From NCBI RefSeq assembly GCF_963678635.1, contig NC_087063.1:55269504-55333503 (forward strand): a stretch of 64,000 bases of DNA. Direction: 5' to 3'. The position numbers and the translations under genes were made by a program. Positions within the stretch are counted from its first letter, which is position 1; each line of letters starts with the position of its first letter. Below, piece after piece: positions 53,439-64,000 of the stretch. Below the pieces are notes generated by a model. That model was not told where the DNA came from. It was given only the letters and a program-made list of their open reading frames with translations, and did no database searches. The stretch comes from Symsagittifera roscoffensis (Eukaryota > Xenacoelomorpha > Acoela > Convolutidae).

Positions 53439-54111
53439 ATGGCAACTCCACTGCAAATTATTTCAATTAATTCTCTTGAAAGTGCTATATTGTACCAAAC
53501 TTATACCAGAGATTCTATCGTAGTGATTCAACAGGAACGGAAAATGCGTCATCGAAAAGCAAGTCTTTTGAACGATCTTGATCCAGGAAGCAGAGAATTC
53601 GATGAATGGGTCACTAAAAACCATATGATGTTACCCAACTATTTGCTAGATCAAATTGGTATCCTCATACAAAGCAGAAAACAGGTCTACGAGAGTTGTT
53701 GTGTGACTGAATCGTATCCTGCGCTGAAGCGCACAGATATTCAAGACCCTACTTGCCTTGATCATTCACCGAGAAAAATACTGTTTAACTACGATTGCCA
53801 ATCGATCCCCTTTTACAAAAATCAGGAAGGATCCATTGGAGATTTAGCAGAGCGAGAAAACTACTGGAAAATTGAGTCGATTGAATCACCAGATTCAATA
53901 GAAAAAAAAAGATGAGGACCAGCAGACGCCCAAAACCCCAATAAAACCGGATATTTTTCCAATCACTCAACAACAGCAGCAGCATACTTCTTCTGCTTCT
54001 TCTTCTTTCGGCAGTCAAAGTCCCACTGCACCAAACTTAGTAGCTGAGACTCCGCCTATAAATGCTTGCTATGCGCCGAAAAAACGCAAACTGCAATTTA
54101 GAGATCTCTGA
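53439..54111 (+). pseudogene. Unknown Polinton protein, copy 2 (frameshift)
   Basis: ATG 53439. Open through the position where copy 1 has TAA, then shifted in an A9 run at about 53901-53909 (copy 1 has A8), ending at 53915. In the shifted frame the true C-terminus continues to TGA 54109-54111 and carries a basic motif, APKKRKLQF, of the classical nuclear-localisation form. Copies 1 and 2 therefore carry different lesions. No family is recognised. Confidence 0.55.
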
Positions 54112-55505
54112 AAACTCAAAAAAAAATTGTTTCCACCGAGAGTGCACCAGTTTGGGGGTTTATTATTTAGTTTGATAAGTTTTTTTTTATTATTGTGGCT
54201 AAATCTTTGTTTACGTTTTGTTTTTGATTTTTCTAATTTAATGTTTGCTCTCTAACTTCTTTTTCAGAAATCTTTGAAAGAATAAAACTAATCAAAAAGA
54301 AACATATTTTAGATTTTTTTTGTTTTTGAAAAAAAATAAGAGTTTCAAAATTTTGTTTGAAACAAATAGTGGTATCAAAAATTATCCTCTGGTTTCGACC
54401 AGTAGTAGATGATCAACTTAGCTAATGAATGTTTGCCTGTATATGCAACACCTAACATGTTCTTTCTGTTCAAAACCGAAACCAGAAAAAGTATGCAAAA
54501 TTTCGTTTTTGTTTTTTGTCCAAAAATTGTCAAAAATTGATTTCGTGAACTGCAACTTTATCTCATACTGTTGCTATAAGGGTATTACGGCTGATGAAAC
54601 CCACAGTGTCTTGATACAAAGCTTTTTGAAAAGTAATTTTTGAGAAAATCGAAATTCATTAAAATTCATCGTTGGCTAAGTGTCGTTCACTATGAAGCCG
54701 TGCTCAGAAATGGATGAAACCAATTTTTTTAGACTCAGCGTTTTCGAGTCTAGGCGGCTACGTTTCAAAAGATATTTGGTGGTTTTTGAAAGGACTGCAT
54801 ATCCACTGAGCCAATGGTCCTCAACACCCTGCAGTGGAAACCATCTAAAAGTAAAAGCTGAAACACTGCAAAGGACCCAACAGATACCTGAATCAGTGAA
54901 CATATACGCCGAATGAATTTAATAAAAACAAAAAAATCGAAAAAGAATAAATTGACCTGTTTGGTTTTTTCGAAGTTTAACATGAAAAATTCCCATGATT
55001 TAATTTTTAAAAAATTCATGATATGAAGCTTTATCACTTCTTTGACAGCTCAATTGATGATTAACTACATTCGGTGTAAGGCTTTCATTTCACTCTGCTG
55101 GGCTTAGGTCTACTCGGGTGAGGTCTTTTTGAATTGAGTGCCGATGAATTGTTTGAAGCTACTTAACTTGTTTAGGAACTTTGTGGTTAATTCAGAAAAT
55201 TTGGTTGATTTATGAGACTATTTTATAGGTTTATATAATGAGCTGAAGTTGTTTTCTTTGATGTATCTGTGAGCAATTTGGGTGCACCCTCTCGATTTTA
55301 TTAATCTAAGCTCCACCTTAGGAAACCACTCTTAGTTTGGCAATTAAGCAAACGATAGAAAAAGTTTGAAAATCTAAACAGATTTAATCGCAGTCGTAAA
55401 ACAAACGGAAAATCACTTGAACTCTTTTGACTTGTAAACCAGTATCTGCTTTATTTGAACCTAGCTTTCCGAAATATCAAAATTTTCAAAAACAACCACC
55501 TCGCA
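54112..55505. other. Polinton interior without a supported gene
   Basis: About 1.4 kb, AT-rich, between the unknown gene and the polymerase. A short plus-strand frame at 54680-54916 (MKPCSEMDETNFF) may be a relic. I cannot support a gene. Confidence 0.45.
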
Positions 55506-58500
55506 ATGTCTACAAAAGTCGTACCCTGTAATCTCTGACAAAAAAAAATGAGTGACCGGCGAAGCCTCAAAAAACATCTTATGGCTGTTCACAAGATTGA
55601 TCCTGTGAAAACCGACTACATCTGTGGTCACTGTGAACTAGAGGATAAGTCACTTCGTGTCATTTGGGAACATGTGGTGGAGCGTCACAAAACAATCGAT
55701 AAAACGGAAGAAAGAAGAATTTGTCTCTACGACATGAATGTGTTCCAAAATGATCGCGCATATGCTGCGCATATGCTAAACGAACACGGTCTGCCAGCGT
55801 GGGATGTGAGCCGAGAAATCCTCACTTCTATACAGCCTGAGACAGCTTTTGATGGAGCAGTCAAGACATACGATATAGTGCCGATGGAAACGGAAGTGGA
55901 CCTACTAGCGCTATTCGTGACCAAGAGAGACGAAATCGAAAAGCTGATACTTCAAAATACTATGTATGAGCCTCAGAAAGCTCAATTGTCGGCAGAAGTA
56001 ACTCTTGAAAAAGAAAAAGCAGATGGCACAGAAGAAGTAATAACCATCTTCGCCAATTGCAAAATGCTTGCTGTAGACGTTCAAGGATGGACCCAGGACC
56101 AATTCTATGATTGCGTAGACCAAATGTTGTCTACTGTTCATCAATATGCGTCTCATGGTAGCGGCTGGAGAATCCGCAGGATTGATAAGATTGTCCTAAA
56201 AATGGTGAAGTCTGCACCGACCAGGGGTTCATCGTACTTGCCACTACCAGCCGATCTACTGAAACTCAAACGCTTCTTGTTGAATATTCGCAATTATGAA
56301 GACGATAGATGCTTTGAGTACTGCTTCGTTGCTGAGTATCATCGGCAGAACAATATCCCGCTTACTCTTCGTACGATGCAGAGTAAAGAGGAGGAGAAAG
56401 CGAGCTTCTATGATTATCGCAGAAACTCAACAGCGCACGAGCCAACTGGTGATTTTGTGTACCCAATGGGACTACCGGCTATTGCACGCTTCGAAATTTT
56501 GAATGAAGTGGAAGTGAATGTCTTCAGGTTAGTTGCAGTTTTAATCAAATTTTTTTTTAAATTGGTGTGAAGCTGTATCTAAGCACATCAGAATAAATGG
56601 TTGGCTGCACATTCGTTGAAGAATTATTATTATGATGACATTAAAAATTAGTATAAAAATATCATTCAAAATTTTTCTCTAGGTACAATGAAAAGACTCT
56701 TCTACCCTTGAGAGTGTCAAAATATCAGACTAATTTTGTTGTGGATTTGCTGCTTCTAAACGATACGGGCACGCATCACTACGTCGTGATAAAAGACCTG
56801 AACAAGCTAGTGAGCAAAATGCAAAAAAGAAAACTGAGATCGAGAAACATGCTGTGCCGAAATTGCTTCCACCGGTGCTCATCTGAGGAACGACTTGAGC
56901 GCCACCAGTTAATCTGCATGGGGAACGAACCAGCAATCGTTACCATGCCAAATGTTGACAAGAGCAGTGTAGGCTTCAAAAACATCGGTGCTCGAAGCTA
57001 TAGTCCATTCGCGGTTTACTTTGATTTGGAGTCTGTGCTGGAGAAGGTGGAGACAGTGAGAAATAATCCTACCTGCTCGAGCACAACCGTGATTGAAAAA
57101 CATAAGCCCACCAGTTTTTGCCTTGTCGTTGTGGAAGCTGGAAACCCGAAACTGGCGGTTTTTTTTTCACTTCATCGAGGAGTGGACGCCATGACTAAAT
57201 TCGTTCGAATGCTGGAAGTATTGGCGCGTGATTTTCTTAATAAAAAACGACGATACCCGAACTACCTCGGAAGCACCACTATTCTTGAAGACAGTGACAA
57301 ATGCTGGATTTGCGAAGAGGAATTCTCCGAAACTAACGCGAAAGTTTTGGACCATAATCATTTCGATGGATCATTCCTCGGATGGGCTCACAACAAATGC
57401 AACTTCCTGAGACGTACCATACAATTCACCCCTGTCTTTGCCCACAATCTCCAGAATTATGATTTGCACCATGTACTGAAGAGTCTGCAAGATACCAATA
57501 CCAGAAACATCTTTTTGGTCATTCCTCTCAATGACGAAAAATTTATTTCACTTACAATGAAAGTGTGGATTAGATCGTACACTAACGAAAAAAGAAATGT
57601 CCAACATGTCTACGAAGGAATCCGTTTTGTGGACAGTTGTAAATTTATGAACAGCTCACTCAATGAGCTAGCTCGAAATCTACCCGTGGAAAAGTTCATA
57701 TATCTCAATAACCACTTTGCTACCCGACCGGAAGAAGATAAAGCATTGATTCGACAAGAAGGTTACTTCCCCTACTCGTATGTTGACAGCCATGCAAGAT
57801 ACACAGAAGATGGACTACCTGCACGCGACAAGTGGACACACACGCTGCAAGGAGGTGTTGTTAGTGTCAGTGAAAAAGAATACCAACATGCATGGTTAGT
57901 GTACACTCGTTTCGGTTGTCAGACTTTGGGCGAATACAGCGATTTGTATCTAACGACTGATACCTTGATTCTTGCATGCGTTTTCGAAGAGTTTAGACGA
58001 GTGTGTTATGAAACATATAAGCTAGATTAAGCTCAATATTTCACGGTTAGCAATCTCTCAGGGGATGCATTTTGCGAACATGCAAGGCTGACCTCCATTT
58101 GCTCACTAATAGGGAGCACTTGGATATGGCAGAAAACCTGATCAGGGGGGGGGGGGGCATTGCTAGTGTGCTTGAAAAAAGATTTGTTTCCGCCAACAAT
58201 AAATTTGTGAAAAACAGCCTAACACGGATTACCCACTCGCCCCAACAAAAGAAGTTGTGTCCAAAATGTGGCTCTGTGAGCTTCAATTGGACATGTTGAA
58301 AAAAATAAACATTTCGGATAAAGTGGGCACTACGCCAAAGCTCATACAAAACTTCTTTCCAAAGAAAAACTATACTGTACACTACCTAACACTTCAGCTC
58401 TATGTCAAACTTGGTTTGAAAATTGAAAAAATAAATCGAGTACTGCAGTTTAGACAAGAAAAATTTATTGCACCATATGTTCAGTTGAACACTGAGCTCC

Positions 58501-59668
58501 GAAAAAAAGCTACTACCAAGTTTGAACAAGATTTCTTCAAGCAAATAAAAAATAGTGCGTTTGGAAAATTCTGCGAATCAAAAAGGAATCGACTTATTGT
58601 AGATATTGTTCGCAATGCTGAAGAACTGCAAAATTTATCAAGGAAAAAAAGATTTAGCAGTATAAAAATTATTGACCAACACTTGGTATCTGTAACCTCA
58701 AAACCTGTGAACATTAAATGGGATAAGCCCAAAATTGTTGGTGCAACGATACTAGATTTAGCAAAATTTTACATGTTCCAGTTCCATTACAACATAATCA
58801 AGAAAAATTTTGACGCAACTCTTTTATATTCGGACACTGATTCGTTCCTGTATGAAATCCGCAGCAAAGATCTCTACAATGAAATTGAAAAAAACCATGA
58901 ACTGCGAAATCATTTTGACTTTTCAAATCTACCAGCCACCCACCCCCTCTACACCAACGAGAATTTGCGCGTTGCGCGTTACCCTCAAATTCAAGGATGA
59001 GTTTGCTGGGGAAATCGTACAGGAGTACGTCGGACTAAAACCCAAACTGTACAGCATTATTTCTTCCAGTAAGTTTCTTTTTCTTTTCTTTTACCATTTT
59101 GCAATTACCATTTTAGAAAAGGGCAACAAAAACAAATCATAAGATTATCTAGTGAGGGTTGGGATGAGGGGGAAGGGAGGTATTTGTGTGGAAAAGGGAA
59201 AAAAAACTGTTAAAAATTTGAAGTAAATCGATTGTATTTTTGTTTCAGAAGGGGATAGCTAAATATGCAAAAAGGGCGCTAACCCATAATGAATATAAAG
59301 AAACTTTGACTTACTGTTCGCTGGTCCGGTCAGAAAATGTGAGGATAAATTCCTGTAATCACAATTTACAAACCATAATAACGAACAAAATTTCCCTAAG
59401 CGCATTTGACAATAAGCGCTATATACATGCAGACAGAGTAACTACTAGTCCTTTCAGACATAAACGTTTGCGTGAGGATATGTTCATAAGAGAAATTGTG
59501 CGCACCATGGACTGGGGAGAATACGACGTAGACGACGACGCCGTGGTCCCCACTCCCACCGATAACGGAAGTGGGGAGGATTTGGCTGAAGCTATAGAAG
59601 CGCAGGGCGGTTATTACGTGGATATTTTTACTCCACCAGATATGGGGTTCAACCAACCCACATACTAG
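55506..59668 (+). pseudogene. Polinton protein-primed DNA polymerase B (broken)
   Basis: ATG 55506 opens a C2H2-type finger (VPCNLCDKK, with His residues after KKHLMAVH). The frame changes in an A9 run (55540-55548). A polymerase N-terminal domain follows to a GT-AG intron (56528-56682). Exonuclease motifs: VYFDLESVL, FAHNLQNYDLHHV and YLTTDTLILA. A zinc/HNH-like insertion (CWICEEEFSETNAKVLDHNH, NKCNF) lies between Exo I and Exo II. A TAA at 58028-58030, a G13 run (58145-58157) and frame changes follow. IRGG, KKNYTVHYLTLQLYVKLGL, NSAFGKFCES, LLYSDTDSFLYEI (motif C) and EYVGLKPKLYSI are present. A second intron lies at about 59069-59248. Motif A (DxNNLYG) is absent. Confidence 0.85.
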
Positions 59669-59850
59669 AACTAGAACAGGATTTGGTAGATTTCGACCAG
59701 CTAAGTGGGCAAAATGAGCCAGAACCAGCAGCGTACAACTGCCCCTATTTGGACATTGAAGCTCGAGAAGAAAACGAGCGGGAAGAAATTAGACCTCCTA
59801 AACGGCGGTGCTTAAATCGACGTGCTATTATAATAGACGATTCTGACTAA
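59640..59850 (+). CDS. Polymerase C-terminal tail in a second frame
   Basis: Beyond the stop at 59668 a shifted frame stays open to TAA 59848. It is acidic (LELEQDLVDFDQLSGQNEPE) and ends with a basic patch, PPKRRCLNRR, of nuclear-localisation type, and DDSD. It probably forms the natural C-terminus of the polymerase. A polyadenylation-like AATAAA follows at about 59907. Confidence 0.45.
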
Positions 59851-60109
59851 ATAACTTCTGATTATAAATGTAAATGATTAGCTTTATAGTACTTTTCATT
59901 CAGGAAATAAAGCTTTTCAAAATTGTTCTTTTGACCGAAAAGTGAAATCATCAACAATTCTAATCGTGAGGGGGGGAGGGGGGGTATTCAAAACAATAAT
60001 ATAAACTTACCAATATCACAGCATTTTATTTAATTCTACACGTGGCGATAAAGATTACAAAATAATCCAAAATATAACGCGCGCAGTAAAGTTTGAACTG
60101 TCAAAGTCA
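59851..60109. other. Polinton right-end non-coding segment
   Basis: Contains AATAAA near 59907 and a G-rich stretch GTGAGGGGGGGAGGGGGGG at about 59967-59985. No gene is seen before the right terminal repeat. Confidence 0.5.
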
Positions 60110-60330
60110 AAGGGAAAACATGCACCAACCAAAACTTAATTCCCTTCCGTTTCCATAAAGTGGCTGGAAAATTACCAATTTTAACCCCCCTTAAAACATG
60201 CGTGCCCGAAAAAGTAGGGGCTTTAACCCCTTTGGGGGTTAAAAGTGGTAAGTACAACGGCACACCGAATTTTGTGGGGGGGGGGGGGGTTAAAAGTGGT
60301 CACTTTCCTAGTCACTTTTACTATACTACT
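60110..60330. repeat. Polinton right terminal inverted repeat
   Basis: About 221 bp, the reverse complement of 39692-39909, ending CACTTTTACTATACTACT. The C/G-run (60275-60288) is longer than on the left. Confidence 0.92.
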
Positions 60331-60336
60331 AAAGTA
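60331..60336. repeat. Target-site duplication, right (AAAGTA)
   Basis: Exact copy of 39686-39691, directly after the right terminal repeat, confirming both ends of the Polinton. Confidence 0.9.
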
Positions 60337-60952
60337 GCCGCCGTTTATACGGGGTGGCTTCCCACTACCTGTTCTTTCAATTGAACTCAAAATGTCAGAT
60401 TCGTGAGAGTACTTCTTAAAAAGTTAAAATAATCCAATTAAGGTCAAACTTTGAAAACCTGGCTTTTTTGAGGGCCATAAATGTTGTGAAAAAATTGAGC
60501 AAAATCGCATTTGCACGAAAACTTCTCATAACTTGTTTTTTTTCTCATTCATCCCACAATCGCAAATTTCATAGGGTAATTTTGGTGAAAAGTCGAAAAG
60601 TTTCAATTTAAGCTCGAAATCTAAAATTTTGACTTCGCCTAGACCAATAGCTATTATCTGATAAATGAAAGCGGAGCCGCCTATGCAGGGAGGATGCCCA
60701 CAGCCCAATTTTAGTTAATTCAAACACTCATATTTTGATCAAACCACAGATCTTTCAAACTCTGTATACAGCGTGGCTATGTAAAATCAGACAAGATATA
60801 ATGCAGGCAAGCAGAGCAACAGGCGACATTTTCCTTGTTGCAACGTTTTTGAGAATTGGGTAAAAATATCCTTAAGCTGAACTGAAATTTGTGCGAAAAA
60901 AAAACTTTTCACGAAATAAAGTTATAAAAACCAAATCCCATTAAATTTCATT
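60337..60952. other. Intergenic DNA right of the Polinton
   Basis: No gene seen. The pre-insertion sequence would continue directly from 39691. Confidence 0.5.
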
Positions 60953-61589
60953 ACACTTGCAAACTTTAATGGTGTAATAGTACGACTAGTCTTTTTTAAA
61001 CCAAAATAGCAAAATTTGATATCAATTTTGACGGCTCCATTCTGACTTTATGACAGCATGTGCTTTGACATTCGATTAGTAATAAATCTACATAGTTGGT
61101 GCATTTATATTTCATCGAATGACCCGAAGAAAAAATTATTTGTCTCTCAGAACAGTACAATTGCAAAGAATTTACAACTCAAAATAACTCGCCCTTTTTT
61201 AAAAACTCACAAATTATACAAAATTTGGCTTTTTTTCTCCAATATATTACCTGCAAATTAGTTTGGATGACTTAAATTTGTTGTGTTCCAAATTTTCACA
61301 TGCAAAATTGTGTCTACTTGTTTTGAGTGCCACTTTTGCTGTATCTTATTTGCAAGGTATTATCATATTTAGCTGCGTTTGCTGTGGCTAGTGTTAGTAA
61401 ATTGTCAAGAGCCGGTGGAGCAGATGCGAGGAAAGGAGTCTCTTACTCTCCTCGTCTTAAGATAGAATACGCGATACCAACAGACGTTTTTTTCAAAGCT
61501 TTATTATGGATTTTTTTCTTTTTCACTTTATAGTGCTGCTTTTTAAAGTTTTCTTGCTAAAGTAATAAAGCGCAGCCTTGCTTCTGTGT
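60953..61589. repeat. MITE-like repeat family, copy C
   Basis: 637 bp, starting TTACACTTGC and ending GCCTTGCTTCTGTGTAA. It shares CATGTGCTTTGACATTCG, GGTGCATTTATATTTCATCG, a long ATGCAAAATTGTGTCTACTTG block and a TAGCTGCG block with copies A and B. It is diverged at its left inverted end. The length agrees with copy B. Confidence 0.65.
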
Positions 61590-63429
61590 AATACCTGTTT
61601 TGATCTAACAGAAGAATTTTTTAATTTTAAGGAGAAAAAATCCTTCTAAATGAAGGCAGTTTTACAAGTCGATGGTGGAAATCACAGGCAAAAATTACTA
61701 ACGATCTTTTTATCAATTTTTTTGCAATGAATGTTTATCGAGAAATTTATATATTTTCTTGCATTTTTGTGTTGACCAGAGATCAAAAAACTAGGTTTGC
61801 GTTGACCAGAGATCAAAAAACTAAAAAAAGAATAGCCGGTTGCTATGCAAGTAGCACATAACTTCCCGTCTATAGTCATTGAACAGATACAAAAAAATTT
61901 TTTAATCATTGTTTTTTTTGTGTTTGTTTCTGATCAGAAAATCGATACGAAAGAATACAACTTATTCATGTCAAATTCAAGTTAGAATAGACAAATTTAA
62001 CGACAGGTTTTATAAAACAATTAATAGAAAAACAAAAAAAAACTTAATAAACCTTCGGGATTTCATTTTACTGGAGTAAAACAAATTTTTTTCAAGGCTT
62101 GAAAAAAAATTTCACGGTTTATTCTTATTCACTTTACTCACCCAAAATTGAACAAGAACTTAATAAAAGTAAACCAATTTTTCTCAACCATGAGACAACT
62201 TTAAAAAAAATGCTGTCGTTCAAATCACGACTCAATGGGCTTTAATATGATATATCACTCGATTTATTCCGATGTTTAATTGTGGTACCTGATTCTGCAT
62301 TAAAAAAATAAAACAACACCAAAATAAAATTCCTCCCGGTTTGCAGTAGTCGGAACTATTATGTAAAAAGTTCATCAAAGAAATTTGGCGAAAAACAGTC
62401 ATCAGAACTTTGCTTTTTGCGATGAAATATTTATTTCAAGATAGTGCTAGAAATGTTTTATATAGCAAAACCAAATGAAACTGATGAAAATTTTTCGATA
62501 CAAAATCTTTGATAATATATCTCAACTCAACATTGGCCGTGCAGAAATTACAAGAATATAAAACTAAAATTTTTTGATCAAGTAACTGAGAATGTGAAGA
62601 AAGTCACCGAGGAAACTAAAAAAGATTTTATTTCGTCGGAAAATGTTTTTTTTACCTGGCTTGCAAACAAAATCAAGCATAAGAATTCAATAACTGCTGA
62701 AGCGTTTTTCAACAGCCTCTTCCCTCTCTTAATTGGTCCCACTGTTGACCAGCCAAAATTTCACCCCTTTGTTACTATTTGACTACCTTAAAACCTTATC
62801 ACAGGTAAGTTCGGCGCCAATATAAACTGATTGCAAAGGGATAGCTCAGACATTTTTGGGTAAATGTCGTGTTTTTTTAAAAAAAATTTCGCGCTTTCTA
62901 GATCCGTCCCAGCTTCGAAGTATCGTAATTTTCTCAAATTCTTCACTTTATTTCAAATTTTTACTGTCTGCTGGTTATGTTTCTAATCTCAAAAAATTGT
63001 TCTGAAGCATAAAAAATCCTTGAGTAATTCGGCTGCTAACTTTGCGGTGATATAGAAAAAACGATATGATATAGTGATATAGTTCGGGGGATATATGTTT
63101 CAGTATGTTGATTAGATTGCGATTAGGACCATTTGCTTTCAAGGAAAGTTCCAACATGCTAGCTGTTCAGCTCAACAAGAACCTGAACTATGTTGTGCCC
63201 TGAGCAAAACCCACTTGCAGTTTTTGTTCCGACTACATGCCTATGCATCCAACGGTGTCCGAAAGTAGCTGTTTCTATTACGATTCGCTTTAAAATGTAA
63301 CCATTGACGGATTAAACGCACTTCAAGAACAAACGAAAAGATAAATTGAGCTTAGATCTTTAGGGTGTTAGCTCAAATTTTCTTCTAATTGCTTTTCACA
63401 GTCCTTCTCTAGAAAGGCGACTGCAGTCA
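61590..63429. other. Intergenic or intronic DNA, right end
   Basis: AT-rich. A 30-bp direct repeat GTTGACCAGAGATCAAAAAAC occurs twice at 61771-61823. The plus strand has a strong donor-like CACAG/GTAAGT at about 62800-62808 after a 62-codon frame (62594-62782), but no exon could be confirmed. Confidence 0.45.
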
Positions 63430-63605
63430 TTACAAACTAGGCCCTCCTGTCTGAGCCAGTTGAGGTAAGTCTGGCTCCCCACACCTCAGACAGCAGATCT
63501 TCTGGCCCTTCATCTCGATCAGTCGGTGGCCCAAGTACTTCCGACAGAAGGGACAGTTGAAGCACTCGGCGTGTATACTGTGACCGAACACAAAGTGCGC
63601 CTTGC
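63430..63605 (-). CDS. LIM-domain gene, last exon
   Basis: On the minus strand a TTTTTCAG acceptor at 63606-63613 precedes an exon ending in TAA (63430-63432). It encodes the second half of a LIM zinc finger: HFVFGHSIHAECFNCPFC, then 17 residues, then CLRC, followed by a short tail, GEPDLPQLAQ, to the stop. His-x2-Cys, Cys-x2-Cys and the final Cys-x2-Cys supply zinc ligands. The first half of the finger lies in an upstream exon beyond 64000 or not identified. GC content and codon regularity stand out from the surrounding DNA. LIM domains mediate protein contacts at cytoskeleton or in transcription complexes. The family member cannot be named from this exon. Confidence 0.75.
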
Positions 63606-64000
63606 CTGAAAAACTTCAAACTTTTTGCTCATTTGAACCCGCAACTAGATATTTAACAACAAACTTAAAAAAAAAAACAATTTTTTTTCTTGCAATGATT
63701 TTACACGGTGGCATTCCTTATCATGGAGGGATGGAAATTTATTTCATTACAAGACCAAACTGTTCTGAATGGGCGCATAATTTTGTGTATGCATTCTCTT
63801 GGATTCCAGAGAAAAGTCTTAAAACATAAGCCAAAAGACAAGTAGATTCCTCTTACAATTCCTTGGATTCCGCGTACAAATTCCTGCAAGGTAAATTTTG
63901 TCAGAACATCAGTTTTTTTAACCTAGGTTATGTTGCTGAGGAATTAGCTGAAAAAGGTTTTTTGTCGATTATCCTACAGATTTTACTAAAAAGTTCAGTA
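63606..64000. other. Intron upstream of the LIM exon
   Basis: Presumed intron of the minus-strand LIM gene. No further exon is seen before the window edge. Confidence 0.45.

Larger units (their letters stand above)
50488..54026. repeat. 1.77-kb tandem duplication inside the Polinton
   Basis: The segment 50488-52258 recurs as 52259-54026 with about 98% visible identity. Differences are mostly in homopolymer lengths (T9/T7, A8/A9) and scattered substitutions. It duplicates the minus-strand ORF at 50.75-51.15 kb and the plus-strand ORF at 51.67-52.26 kb. The junction at 52258/52259 fuses the plus-strand ORF to the start of the next unit. Confidence 0.92.
39692..60330. mobile_element. Polinton/Maverick DNA transposon (20.6 kb, decayed)
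   Basis: Complete element with terminal inverted repeats of about 220 bp beginning AGTA(T/G)TATAGTAAAAGTG, and a 6-bp target duplication. It encodes packaging ATPase, integrase, penton-like protein, major capsid protein, cysteine protease and protein-primed DNA polymerase, the full self-synthesising set that links Polintons to adenovirus-like and other double-jelly-roll viruses. Two internal tandem duplications and a 200-base gap are present. Nearly every core gene carries frameshifts or stops, so it is not autonomous as assembled. Confidence 0.93.

Noticed and set aside
62594-62808. Plus-strand exon ending at a strong GTAAGT donor
   Set aside because: The donor is good, but the frame closes before it and no partner exon was found.

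Overview
The window looks like genomic DNA of an invertebrate animal. Host sequence is AT-rich, host genes are split by GT-AG introns, and mobile elements dominate. Some intron acceptors have the TTTTCAG form common in nematodes, and part of the retroelement resembles hypothetical proteins I associate with nematode genomes. I treat a nematode host only as a weak inference. No bacterial-type genes or operons are present.

Layout. (1) Positions 1-5189 hold the 5' part of a minus-strand Ty3/gypsy-type LTR retroelement (copy 1): an open gag reaching the window edge, a repeat-rich leader and an LTR at 4284-5189. It abuts a 5'-truncated CR1-like LINE (about 5190-6200). (2) Positions 6369-36539 are a plus-strand BTB-BACK-Kelch (KLHL-type) gene in four exons. 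The exons join in frame to 687 codons including the stop. (3) Intron 1 of that gene (26 kb) contains a second, nearly full-length minus-strand copy of the same retroelement, 9604-30166, about 20.6 kb with LTRs of about 895 bp. Its 3' LTR and neighbouring sequence are repeated in tandem (6945-9450). Gag, protease, RT, RNase H and integrase run from 27.3 to 19.8 kb. Beyond integrase lie a macro-domain ORF and a separate accessory ORF region of about 7 kb (18.1 to 10.95 kb) that includes a GDSL/SGNH-hydrolase domain. (4) Positions 30.4-39.7 kb are intron and downstream DNA with a roughly 630-bp tRNA-like/MITE-like repeat family and LINE debris. (5) Positions 39692-60330 are a complete but decayed Polinton/Maverick: 220-bp terminal inverted repeats, a 6-bp target duplication (AAAGTA), packaging ATPase, retroviral-type integrase, penton-like and major capsid proteins, adenain-like protease and protein-primed family B DNA polymerase, plus small unknown genes. 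Two internal tandem duplications (1.6 and 1.77 kb) and a 200-base gap lie inside it. (6) Positions 60.3-64 kb are mostly non-coding, with the last exon of a LIM-domain gene on the minus strand (63430-63605).

The most interesting object is the giant Ty3-type element. It appears to have acquired a macro (ADP-ribose-binding) domain and one or two SGNH-hydrolase folds downstream of integrase. The Polinton is notable for its exact boundaries and its pattern of lesions: many frameshifts sit in homopolymer runs, so assembly error must be separated from real decay.
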